Shown: positions 31,742-43,201 of the stretch, piece after piece | Layout: every line of letters begins with the position of its first letter | Position numbering within the stretch: the stretch's first letter is position 1 | Assembly (NCBI RefSeq): GCF_004359215.1 | Contig: NC_090610.1 | Location: 12,809,711-12,873,710, forward strand | DNA: 64,000 nucleotides | From: Bremia lactucae | Lineage: Eukaryota; Oomycota; Peronosporomycetes; Peronosporales; Peronosporaceae | Direction: 5' to 3' | The notes under the pieces: generated by a model | The model's input: the letters and a program-made list of their open reading frames with translations, nothing else | The model's database searches: none | Told to the model about the DNA's origin: nothing | Made by a program: the position numbers and the translations under genes

Positions 31742-33110
31742 TATGCCACCTAAGAGGGGCAAAAATGCTGGGTCATCTGCAAAGACACCCTCACAATCAC
31801 GCACGAAGCGTACGCGCCGCGTTATCACGCCACCGTCGCTCAGAGCCACATTTACAACGCCGAAATCTAATGCTCTGTGGCACTGTTAATTAGACTGAAT
31901 GATCCATCCCACTTTTACAGTGAGGATGTAAATTCGTCGCTCATTTCTGACTACAAATCGTCCACACCGCTGCCGTCACCTTATAGTAGTGATGACTGCA
32001 GCGAGCTAATGCGAAAGGATGATGGTGCTCTATGGCCCGTCAAACTTCACTCATTGCTCCTAACATGGAGACGCCCAACGTTGCGAAGGCCAACTTGCCT
32101 TACGTCAACAAAGCAACTGTCTCGACGTCTGCGCTAGCTAGCGCTGCCCATAATGGCGCAGCTGCTTCCCAGTTGGGTAGTTCCACAAAACCTGTCGTTC
32201 AGATCATCATTCCAATGGGTCTGACGCAGAAGATCCTGAGCGTAAAGCTCCACCGACAACACGTGAGCGTGTCCAGTCGATGTCTCAAGCCAGTCGCATT
32301 GTACGTGGCTATTTGACTGTTGGCATACCGCCGATGCCACCTCCATCCGAATGGCCTTATTTGGCTGGAACGAGTGCGTCGCTCTTAGAGCGCGCTGCTC
32401 TAGATGCACATAAAAATCATGGCATCTATAATTTTTGGAAGGCTCATGTCAAATCACTTCGTCGAGTTTCCCCGATCCCGGTTGTGTTGCATTCGAATGA
32501 ACCAACCGACCATTACATAGCGGCAATTATGCGCCGCTTTCAGCCACATTTCGATATGGCGAAACAACGGTCGCAGCAAATTAACTTTGCTCGCTTGCTT
32601 GTATAAAGAATCATGGGCGGTACTGCACCCGTGTTTCTACTCATCACGCCGCTCCTGCTAGTCCATAAGGAACCAGCGGAGCGACAAGTCCTTCTCATAG
32701 GCAGACACGAGGCCCGTTACGTCGACGCACAGCGCGTCAACCGGTTCCCAAGCGTCAAAGCCCTTTGGGTATCCTCTCTACTAGACAAGGATTTGATGTT
32801 TCTGCTGCATGGAGCGGTGGGCAACCAACCTTCCAACAAGGAAGTGTTGATTCCCAGCATTTCCATCAGTGCAGGTGGTGCCCGAAAGGAGCGGCGATTT
32901 GGCCCGCCTACTCGCGGCAGCCTATCCCGCATCCGTTCAGTCGCAGGCGCTGAACGCTGCTGAACGACGGATCGAGGATCTCGAAAGTCAAGTCTCACGA
33001 CAGACTTCGGATCTTCACGATGTCTGCGCGAAGGATCGTCAGGGTTACGAACGCCTTCAACTTCGGCTGGACCTTTTAAAAAAGTTGCTGCTGAAGGTCC
33101 GCGTCACGCG
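31742..33110 (+). pseudogene. aORF of A3
   Basis: Plus-strand frame opposite to the A3 pol. Starts ATG 31742 (MPPKRGKNAGSSAKT), a basic run (RTKRTRR), a Ser/Pro-rich acidic region (STPLPSPYSSDD), then 32280-32606: PPMPPPSEWPYLAGTSASLL, SPIPVVLHSNEPTDHYIAAI and RRFQPHFDMAKQRSQQINFA. The tail near 32950-33070 reads LNAAERRIEDLESQVSRQTS and YERLQLRLDLLK, a coiled coil. It runs head-on into the minus-strand GPY/F region at 33057. Several frameshifts interrupt it. Confidence 0.65.
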
Positions 33111-36100
33111 CGTGATATCACTCGCTATACAAGTCCGTATCGTGGTCAGAGGATTCGGCTGGAAGTTTTTCACCTTCTCCGTCTCTCTCACCAGATCGAC
33201 GCTCGACTCATAGTAGGCGTCACCAACGGTCTCCTTAGACGGATGGGGGTATGTGATCTGTTCTGGATTAACACAACGTTTCAGACGACCCACGTAAAAT
33301 ACGGAATGCATCTTCATATACGGGAGAAGGATGAGCCTATAATTTAGGTCTCCAATCTCTTCTACCACCGGAAAGGGCCCCGTGAAACGCGGCAACAACT
33401 TCGTAGTACCTCCTGGAAGTACAGAAATTGCATTTTTAGGTACGGTAGCAGTACATAATAGTACTTTTCACCCACCCTAACGCGTTCATTATTTTTGCGA
33501 CCATTTCAGTCCGCATATTCTTTTTGCTTGTCCTGTGCGCTTGCCATCGCGTCACGGACTTTTCGTGTGATGGCTAATCGCTCACCCACAAAGAGTTGTC
33601 TCGCTCACGCAGGTTAGCATCAAAATCGCCCGCGACAGCGCCCACCGCCGAGAGGTCGGTCACAGAAGGTAGTTTTAAGACCACTGCGAAACTGGCAGGG
33701 TCACTGGGGCAAGTTTCTGTTGTTGAGATGATACCCTCGCGGGTCATCGTCATAGTCGAAACTATGTCCATCTTTAGCACCGAGCATAGTGAGAGGCCCT
33801 CCCCCACTAAGACTCGGGCTGCGCACAACGAGACTGGCGTTCGAGGATGGCGCAGTCCGTTTATATCAAACGTTGTGTCACCCTTAGTGGCGTGGACACT
33901 GTAATTTTTTCAGCGAACTCCACGAAGGGCAATTGTTTGCTCCATTCTTTGGGGGTCGCGACCGTGCGCAATATATCCGCAACGACCCGATTGGCACGTA
34001 CTGTTTGGCCATCGGTCTAGGGATAATCTGCGGTCGACATGTGAAGCTTGCTACCTAGCAGCTCAAGCACATAACGACAAAAATTAGACGTAAAATGCGG
34101 ATCCCGGTCGATACGATGGACTTGGGTATTCCGTGTTGTCGGTATACATGATACAGGAACAAGAGCACTGCCTCCTTGTCTGTTGTTCGATGTTTTACAT
34201 GTTGCTAAACGCACCATTTAGCTCAGTCTGTCTAAAAAGACGACGAGCCTGTCCGACCCTTGAGGTCAGGCGGCATGCGAAGCATGAAGTCCAGACTGAT
34301 CGACTTCCAACAATCCGTTGGGATCGGCACCGGCTTCAATGACGCACTGCTGGGCGGTGCAGGCTTAATGCGCTGATACTGTTCGCACGAGCGACTATAG
34401 TTGGCCACCCATCGATATAGGTGTGGCCACCAAAATTCCTTTGACACTCGTAAGAATGTTTTTTCACGGCCCAGATGCCCACTCGATGGTTCATCGGAGC
34501 TCGTGAAGTATTTTCAGCTTGAGATCTGTGTCATGATATACATAGATTCTAAAGGGATCCCAAGGTGACAGCTGATGCCATAAAAGGCCATCGCTGTAGC
34601 TAAAAAGACTTAGCTTAGCCTTCAGACCTTTCGTCCAAAGTGATCCAACAGCAGGCGACATTGTTCGTCCTGACTGTAGCTCTCCTTTATTTTGGAGGCG
34701 AGTGAGTTCGTCACGTGGTATGCCTTCATGGCTGCCAAAGTTTACGACTCAACTTGTAACTTAGCATGAGACACACTTTCCTGGTGTCTTGCCACGCAGT
34801 CTGGTCTGCGCGATAACGGGTCAGCCAATACATTCTACTTACCCGGCTTGTATTTAACTTTAAAATTAACTTCAGAGATGAATGTAAGCCATCTTTACAG
34901 TTTAGGCAAGAGGTGCGGTGAGTTTATTGCGGTCCGCAGTGATGCGTGATTCGTATAAACCACAAATGGTTCGGTGCCTAACAGGTGCACTCCAAATTTT
35001 ACACGAGCATACTTTATTACAAGTAGCTCCTTGTCATGCACAGAATAATTCAGTTCCGCGGCTTATAAAAGCCGGGACTAATAAGAAATGACACGGTCGA
35101 CGCCGTCGTCATCTTTTTGCATGAGCTCGCTGCCAATTGCAAAATTACTTGTATCGCAGACGACGCTAGAGGGCTTGTCCGCGTCTAGCAATGCCAAGTC
35201 CGGTGCTTCTATAAGATACTGCTTCACTGATTTTAAAGTATCTTCTTGTTCTTTTAACCAAACCCATTCTGCGTCCGTTTTAAGGAGGTCAGACAATAGC
35301 TTAGTTCGCTCAGCATAATTCTTGCTATACTTATGCAAGTAATTAGCGAGCCCTAGGAATTGCGCAAATTGTTGGGATTGGTCATTCCTTTCCTGTTTTT
35401 AACTTGTCTGGGTCCGCTTATACACCATGCGTACCTAAAATGCAGCCCAGCACAGGTATCTCAGGGACCCCTATGACGCACTTTTGCAAGTTGACGTACA
35501 ATTGGGCGTCCTTTAAAGTCTGCAACACAGTGTCTAAATGACGCTAGTGCGACTCTACTGCGCTCAGCCCGTCCTCGGCCCTACTGTGCACGAATACATC
35601 GTCAAAGTAATGGAGCGCGTAGGCACGGTGCTGACGCATCACGTGAGCCACCACCCCGTTGAATGTCGCCGGTGCGTTTTTCAACCCTTGGGGCTCACAA
35701 GCCACTCACAAAGCATACCGCTTGGGGTGCTTACAGCTGTTTTGGCTACATCGGACTCTCTCATGAGTACCTGATAGTAACAATTTTTTAAATCGAACGC
35801 GGAAAGGATAGTTGACGTTCCCATGGAATTCAACAGAACATCTTTCCGCGGGACTGGTGTTTGCGCTGGTATGGTCGCCGTGGTCAGCTTATTGCAAGCG
35901 TGAACCAAGCACCATCCACATGTGGCTTTACGCACACAAAAGGTCGGGCTGCAGTGGGGCGACTTGCTCTCACGTACATATCCCGCCTTGGCTCGCTTGT
36001 CGAAGAACTCATCAACAAAATTGACTTGTACTTTCGGCAACGGCCATTGCCTGGTCACACAATACTTGGTGCCAGGCTCTAAATCAATTTCGTTCCCGAT

Positions 36101-37290
36101 GCCCCTATCGGCTGGTAGGCGGCTCGTCACTTCTTCCGGAACACATCGCGATGTTTCCACAGAACCACAAAGACCGGACTGTCTCTCAAGTATCCCAGCC
36201 TTGAGCAGCAAACCATTTCTTTTTGTCCGTTTCTAGGACGCTCTCGTCCATTGTGGACGACGAGCAACAGACCACCAAGTCTCTTCTGGAGCTGGTGTGA
36301 CTATTTCGTGAATCTATCCTTCCTTTAATTCGGCAAGGAACAAATCCCACGACATCTCCGGGAGATTTACTATCTCCTCGGCAGATGTAAAGACGTGCTG
36401 GCTGGAGCACCTCATCAGAGGACGCCTCCGCTATTTCGCCTTCGACGGCCTTGAACATCTCGTTCGAAGGCCCGTTCTCTTTTCGACAGGTCGATCCAAA
36501 GGTCACTCAATTTGACGTGCCTTTGACCGTCCTTATCTGTCGAACACTCGTTTTCCAAGTCACCACGACCTTTGACTGGGAAGCGGGTGCCGTTGCTTTC
36601 CTGACTAACGCATCCGTTCTGCAGCAGGCTCTAGGCACTGTGCCGATATATGCGACGCTTGACTTCCTGTCAGCTCGCCGTCTACTGCCACAGGCTTTCA
36701 GCTCTGTGCAGGACATTCAAAAGCTACTTGCCATCGTCTTTTTCACTACCCCAGTCTCTACGAGCTGGGTAGTACTTGAGGACGTTTGACATTCCGTCAA
36801 CGCACCCTCAACTGTGTTTGACACGATACCAGCTCTATACGCCTCTCGTAGAAGCACATCATTTCCGGTGCCCTGCGTAGAGTTTGCAACCGTGCGTGTA
36901 CGCCATTCTATCCATGGTCGATGTCTTGCCAGCCATGGCATTCCTTGGATGAGGTTAAATGGACTCTCCATACCTGCACTGTAAACTTCTCTTTAAAATG
37001 AGAAGTCAGTAACGCTAAAGGCGACTTCAACTTGAACTCTCTCAGACTTAATGAGCGCGTATTCGCTAAAGAACGATTTCCTCTTGTCGCTTGCCATCCT
37101 GGGAAAGCGACTCAAACACCGCCGGTCTCTTTCTTAGAGCCGCGAGTTTAACAAAATTCTGTAGCCTCATACTCGAGCGCTATAGACCAGCAGGGTTGAG
37201 GTCCGAAATTTCGATACCTCAGGGACTATGCTTCCCATTTGTTCGAAAATTCTGAACTTAGGGGCCAAACGTCTTACGTAATCTTAGGAC
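33057..37290 (-). pseudogene. Pol of A3: protease remnant to GPY/F domain
   Basis: Minus strand in normal order: protease remnant 37290-37050, linker 36971-36190, RT 36211-35400 (DVLLNSMGTSTILSAFDLKN), RNase H 35340-35040 (VVCDTSNFAIGSELMQKDDD), integrase 34450-34020 (FWWPHLYRWVANYSRSCEQY; a zinc Cys reads Tyr), then GPY/F 33398-33057 (RFTGPFPVVEEIGDLNYRL, HSVFYVGRLKR). No chromodomain could be read. The protease lacks its D-S-G box because of a deletion of about 40 nt near 37162 relative to A1. Gag is absent; element E begins at about 37310. Confidence 0.75.
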
Positions 37291-37309
37291 CTGATTAAGA
37301 ACAAATCGT

Positions 37310-39440
37310 TTCTATAAGGATTTGATCGAATTTAAGGATGCGTTCCCTGGTTCGGTACCGTGTGAGTTGCCTAAGGATAAATGCACTCGACTCAAAATCT
37401 ACTTAATATCAGGCTCGAAATACTGTGTCATGAAGCAGTGGCCACTGCCATGTGGACAAGTATTAGTGATCGACAATTTCTTCGACGATCGCTTAACAGC
37501 GGGCCACGTGAGGAGTCAACCTTCTCACATAGCTCTTCGACCTTCTGTGTGCGTAAAGCACCAGGAGGGTGGCGAATTGCACATGCGAAAATAAAATTGA
37601 GCGCTGCAACTGTCCCGGCTCAAACACCGATACCGAGAAGGACATCATAATTGATGGTATGTAAAAAAGTACCATATTTTTGTCCATGGAACTGACAGAC
37701 GGAGCCTATCAATCCTCATGAGAGGACAAAATATTTCGTTCACAGCAATTAGTACCTCAAGAGGCATGCGTTGAGAATGGTTGGTTATACCACAGGGGCT
37801 TAGTAATGCCCCTGCAACAGTCAATTGAAGTGCATCCCCAATCTGTTAAGATCGGTGCGAGATTTCGCACCAAGTTATTTCTTCGTTCAAAGCAGATTAT
37901 GTGCGGAAAGTCGGACGTTGAAGTACATCGTTTTCACGTTCAAAAGGCTCTTACACTTATGAGTAAGCATAAGTTGTATGCAAATTTAAAGAAGTGTATA
38001 TCGCGTGCATCGTGGGTGAGCACGGTGTACGCCCTGATCCGGAAAAGATCAAGGCGATTGAAGACTAGCCTGTGCCAGTCGATGTAAACGGACTTCGAAT
38101 GCTCCACGGCTTATCTGCAATCGAAATACTATTTTGGGTGCATCGTGGGTGAGCACGGTGTACGCCCTGATCCGGAAAAGATCAAGGCGATTGAAGACTA
38201 GCCTGTGCCAGTCGATGTAAACGGACTTCGAATGCTCCTCGGCTTATCAGCGTTCTTACATGAGTACTCTCACAATTATGCCGAAATAACGAACATCTTT
38301 CTTATTTGTTGAAATATAAAGTCAAGTGGTCATGGCACGCTAATTCTCAGCGTTCCTTTGAGAGTTTCAAGCAAAGCTTGATGCAATCGACAATTGGCGA
38401 TTGCGGACCAAGACAGACCATTTCATGAGGTCTATGAGGCCAGCGATTTTGCAATCGGCTGTGGTTTAACGCAAAGACTCAGACTGCGTAGAGTGCGCCG
38501 CCTGCTATCATTAGCGTCAGCTTCAACCAGCTGAGCGCAATCATCCAGTGCATTACAAGGAAGTCCTTGCATATGCACTGGCTACGTTTTTGGGTTTGTC
38601 TCTTCAAAGATAGACCGTTCCGCTGGCTAAAGAAGAATTGGTCCACTTCGTGCAGGAGTCTATCGCTGACGCAGTGGGCCGACAGAACCGGGACTCTGAT
38701 AAAAATGGAACAGCAAACCTTTTTTGAAGTTAACAATCTAGTCCTGCTGTATACGGTAAATCTACTCAATCGGTACTGATGATTGTAAGCAGTTGCACAA
38801 ATTACTGCCCAAGTGAATCGGCCTGTTTCGTGTACAGCACAGCCAAGACAATGCGTACACGATCGAGCTTCCTCGTAGAATGCGAGCACATCCTACGCTT
38901 TACGTCGGACGTCTCCGCCCGTACTACCAGTACGAGGCTTCTTCCGGTCCAATTCACACCGGTACGGTCCCAGGCATCCACCAAAGACGGATGGTCTCGG
39001 GTTAGAGACTCAAAAATTTTAGCCAGACTTATCAATTTCTTTTTTAACGAGGAAGCTCGTGACAAACTGTCGCCAGCTCGTCGCGAGGGTTTGATGCACC
39101 CATTCTTTCGAAAATTGGTCGACCGCAACTTGCGCTCAAGATTCAATTCTTCGTGACAAACATTGTCGACCGTTGAAGCAAAATCATGACGACGGGAACT
39201 TTCATGATCATTTTCCTGCCGCAAGTACCGGAGGATGGATTTGACCATAATGTTAAGAAGTTGAGCCCGCGAAAAGTCGAATTCGATTTATCCTTCTCCG
39301 CATCAATTCATGTCTAGAGTGGCGGAAAGTGTTCTTGAACCGAGGGTCGAATAGGATCCGACGAGTTCTCTCGATCCCACCTAACGACAGATATTCCGGG
39401 TCTCGTCCAACAGTATGACGAGACCGATTCTTTGGCTTAC
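37310..39440 (+). pseudogene. Pol of element E (B-like): RT, RNase H, GPY/F and chromodomain pieces
   Basis: Plus strand: RT start 37322-37594 (IEFKDAFPGSVPCELPKDKC), broken RT to 38100, RNase H pieces 38380-38600, then GPY/F text near 38860-38950 (HPTLYVGRLRPYYQYEA in one frame) and a chromodomain ghost at 39310-39435 ending LVQQYDET. The integrase core is missing, so there is a large internal deletion. The text resembles B1/B2 more than A or D. Confidence 0.65.
38005..38270 (+). repeat. 133-bp tandem duplication inside the RT of E
   Basis: The block beginning GTGCATCGTGGGTGAGCACG at 38005 recurs at 38138. The two copies read the same for at least 100 bp and carry the same in-frame TAG (GAAGACTAG), so the duplication followed that mutation. 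Confidence 0.8.
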
Positions 39441-40430
39441 AGGGTTCATTGTTAAACGAGCGTTTTCCTCGCGCGCTCGTTAAAGGATTGTAAGTTTTAA
39501 ATCCCTTCACGCATCTCAGAAGAGATGTACGTCCCCCAACGAGAGTCATTAACGGAGTACGCCTCCCTAGGGACATGGAATGCACCCATAAAGCAGCAGG
39601 GACATGGATTTCCCAATGAGGGCAAGGTAAGCCTGCTCTCTAAAAAGCACCGACTACAGTCCACTTTTCAAACCGGTCACGAAAAGTAACCATTTTTTCA
39701 AGCCAAGCCTCGCGGCCTGATCGTTGCACATTCTTATTGAATGTTTCCCAAGCGTTAAAGAAGGAATTACATCCTTTGGACGCTTGCAAGTGTACCGCCG
39801 ATTTTAATTGAAGGCATCGATGAAAAATTCCGTTTCGTCCTTACCAGGATTGTGAAGCCTGGATGATTTGAATAATGGATTTTTGTAGCGCTCGTTGGTC
39901 ATACCAGACCCAAGAATTATGTTACCCGTAGAGGGCAACCAGGGTTTCTTTTCGGTAGCGAACCTCAACGTATAACGCTCTCTCTCCCGTTGGCTAATGT
40001 TAGCACTGGGGCGAACAAGTTTACCCGAAGGAATCTTTACGATCGCTTCGTTCCTGGTGATGAATTTGAGCATCACAAGTACCGTTCTTTTTATCGGAGT
40101 CATCCTACACATTTCCGCATCAAGAAAGTCCGGGAATTCGAACATCCTCGAGACCATTACTTGATCTATCTCGTCAGAACCCATGGTTGGCGCAATCGGC
40201 CCGGGGTGAGGCGGAGCCCGCTATGGTTGTTATTGAGTCAGACGATGACGCCGACTCATAAAGTACACCTCCAACCGAAGTTAAAGGCGAGTAATTTCTC
40301 GCAGTAGACGCCTAAGCATCTACTGACGTGTGTTTTATCACTAGCTGTTATCCTTAGTCGTGTAGCTGCCAGGTTTGCGGCCTTACAGGCAAGTGCACGG
40401 GCTTTGATACCATGCGCAAACAAATATTTG
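38800..40430 (-). pseudogene. aORF of element E
   Basis: The minus strand opposite to the E pol. 40184-39804 carries FATEKKPWLPSTGNIILGSG and FIDAFN, matching the B2 aORF (PEKKPWLLPERLVSSLSGEA ... FYLDAFIKH). 39248-38802 carries the degenerate tail (KIFESLTRDHPSLV), comparable with ESLVRDHRNLSGIL of B1. The middle (39585-39253) is low complexity. It lies between pol and a plus-strand 3' LTR, so the arrangement is the same as in the B copies but mirrored. Confidence 0.55.
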
Positions 40431-40528
40431 GAATTGAAATAAAAACCAACAAGTGATGCCATACAGAGGAGTTCTCTCTGTCAATATACATCAGTCACGT
40501 ATTTGGCTGTTGGTTATGGTGAGGGTGA

Positions 40529-41286
40529 TGTAACGGAGTGTCTCGTTAAAATATATATCTTATGCGAGGAATATTATAAATTATTACCTATAAATGAAAA
40601 ATAACAAAGATAAAGTACTTTCATATATAGTATTATTTTTTACTTTTGATAATACCATATTTGTTAATATTGAAGCAACAAGACAACAGTTTCTTTGAAC
40701 GGTTAATTTGAGTTTAAATCATTTCCGCCAATCGTTACTAGACAAGATTGAGCGGTGCGCAAAGAGGCGCTAAACATAGTTTGATATTATTATATTAAAG
40801 TCGGTAGATAAGAAATTCGTTATGATGGAGCTTAACATACAAGATATGTTTCACTTATTCTCTATACTAAGCCTTAAGTGTTGACGTCGAGTAGCTAAGA
40901 CTCCTAGATACTTAAAGTCTTCTCCTGCACGTCAGTCTAGGTTAAGTATTCGGAAGTACCTCACCTTCCCTCTAATCAGTGCAGGTTGGCTAGTACTGAA
41001 GCAGTACTAGCGAACGGTGCCGTGATACACAAGAAGGTAGCAATATGCAGGAGCTAATCATATTAGAACAGCTCTACTTTTTCTCATACTAGGTCTACCT
41101 TAGTACTGACCTTTAGTTGCTAACAATTCTTCCCAAATTTATCCCTTTTATCTGCTCGTCGTGGACGCTACATATTTGGAGGCACCTTTACATTCACTGT
41201 TATCAGTGTAGGTTGGCTAGTACTGAGGCAATTCTTGCAAAAGGTCATCGTAACATGCTATCTTGATACATTACTTTTTTGGTAAG
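40529..41286 (+). repeat. 3' LTR region of element E
   Basis: TGTAACGGAGTG at 40529 follows a purine-rich GGTGAGGGTGA, as expected for a 3' LTR of a plus-strand element; B2's LTR starts similarly (TGTAACGGTG). The right end is unclear: the sequence runs to the D LTR at 41287 without an obvious terminal CA. The motif GGTTGGCTAGTACTGA occurs at about 40983 and 41213, so a local duplication is likely. Confidence 0.5.
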
Positions 41287-41769
41287 TGTAGCGGAGCTAC
41301 CTTGCTCCTAAAGTCAGATGAAGACTTTCAGACTCAGAGAGCCACTTAGTTCTATTGAACTAATGAGTTTAACAACTCAGGGAGTCGTACAAGCTATCAA
41401 AGCTTAAGGAATCCTAGTTCAAGGGATTCAGGGTTCGTAGAACCAAGTGGCAACTAGTGCTCAAGAGGATATACCTTAGAAAGGCTTCTATCTCTTACAG
41501 ATCAATGCGCAAGTCTTAGGAACGCACTTAACGCTTTAAGATCAAAAGGGGAACTGAACTTTATTTAATTATTTAAATATAAAATCTTACCCTAGCTAAT
41601 TAAAATAGATTTTGGCCGCCAGATTTATATCTGGCGGCGTCCACATTTATTACCCACAATAAATGGGATTTAAGTAACTAACTATTTTAAAATTAGATAA
41701 AAGGGTATTTTACCCATAAAGTAAATGTACCACAACAACGGTTCTCCAACCGATGTGTGCCCCATTACA
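41287..41769 (-). repeat. 3' LTR of the 12.2-kb D element
   Basis: 483 bp. On minus it runs TGTAATGGGG to GCTACA and is preceded by a purine tract (GAGAGGGTG type, plus 41770-41785). It carries the GCCGCCAGAT hairpin near 41612-41638. Confidence 0.9.
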
Positions 41770-41881
41770 CCCTCTCCCATCAGACTGTTGAAACCGAGTG
41801 ACAACATTCGCTTCTTTTCCTCTTTGAGGTTGGAACCTAAACAAGCTAACCGTTTGGTTGTGCTTTCCATTCCTTTGTCTA

Positions 41882-43201
41882 ATGACAATCAAGCGTGAGT
41901 CACAGACTCTGAGCACCTTCCTCGACGATGAGGGAATGGTGGACTTTGAAAGTCACCCTCAATCAGAGGAGGAGGAAAAAGAGCGGCGTTTGCTCACGCC
42001 TTCTCCTCCGGACGAACGTCGGCGAGCCCCGAATCCGTTCCCAGAACGTGGTGCCGCTGATGTCTTAACTGCATTGAGCAGGACACGGGACCCTGAGTCC
42101 AACATTATTACGAATCCACTCGATGAAGAATAATCCTCATAGAGGAAAGAGCTCGTCGTCGAGCTGCCGAAATAGCGAAAGCTAAGGCTCATAGTGAATA
42201 TAGATTCACTCCGCTTGGTGCGGACGAGCGTCTCAAAGAGATAGCGGGTCATAGCTTGGCCATCTGGATCTCTGGTGAACCGGCGAGGACGCCGGAGGAG
42301 ATCGCTACCCGCGACGCTCTTCATGAGCAATACCTTACGCCGAAGGTAATGACGCGAAGCCAGTATCTGACGCGTTTACGTGATCAAGCCCGTGGGGCTT
42401 CGGTGACCTCCATGAGGGAAATTCCGATCGTTTTGTTTCCAAACGAAACAACTGAATTCAAAGTCTCATTTGAGAAATGGGTTCACCGGGCCCGCAAACT
42501 CCGTAATATCTGGAATATCAGAGAGTCTGCGGATAGAGGTGATGTTCGTTTGGAACGGAAGCTTCGCTTCGACTTTGCTAAGCTTATGGCTAAAGGCCAG
42601 TTACGTTCGGCATTTATGCCACAAAACGAAGAAAGGCCTAGCCGATATTTCAGTGCTTCGTTTGACCGTACAACCAAGGATCGAAGGCGCACTGAGGCTT
42701 TAAATCCACCTAATCCCACGTTCAGTGGTGGGAAGCTTCGTTTGACGCGAGTTGACCCTGAGCTTGGCGCTCAAAAACGTCAACGGCGTACGGGCAATCT
42801 TGCCGAAGAGGTACCTCGAACTCCCAAGAGTTTTCAGAAGAGAGGTACCCTAGCCACTTCACCAGATACTGGTATTGACCCTCACGATGACTTCGCTTTA
42901 AAAGTTTCTCCACATGAAACTGAAGGTTCACCCGCGCACAAGCAGCGTGGGAGGGGGCCGAAATTTCGGCGGAAGCATTTGATGCATTACGGCACGAGGT
43001 GCAACTTCTTCGTGAGGTCCTTGCTCGGGTTGAGAGCTCTTTTGAGGCGGTTCGGGACCGTATTTCGACGCTGGAGCATTAGCAGCGTCGTTTAAAGGGC
43101 CAGCTGAACATCCTGGTGAGGATGCAGCAATTTGCGGCACGACCGCCTGTCTCGGCGCAAGCGCCTTCAAGTCCACGTGGGAAGGGTCCCGATATGGCTT
43201 A
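41882..43201 (+). pseudogene. aORF of D2, about 1.32 kb, best-preserved copy
   Basis: Plus strand, ATG 41882 (MTIKRESQTLSTFLDDEGMV) to TAA 43199-43201. Acidic N-terminus (SEEEEKERR), then LDEE; one frameshift near 42133 leads to ERARRRAAEIAKAKAHSEYR, EIAGHSLAIWISGEPARTPE, IPIVLFPNETTEFKVSFEKW and GGKLRLTRVDPELGAQKRQR. A single base missing near 42944 (present in D1 and D3) shifts to the tail AAWEGAEISAEAFDALRHEV ... RVESSFEAVRDRISTLEH, a coiled coil with one in-frame TAG. Start is 112 bp from the LTR, exactly as in D1. It overlaps antisense pol by about 0.48 kb. Confidence 0.7.

Noticed and set aside
42256..43095. D aORF read as the element's gag
   Set aside because: A sense gag lies at 51900-52930 in the same element, next to the 5' LTR, and the aORF is on the opposite strand with no zinc knuckle.
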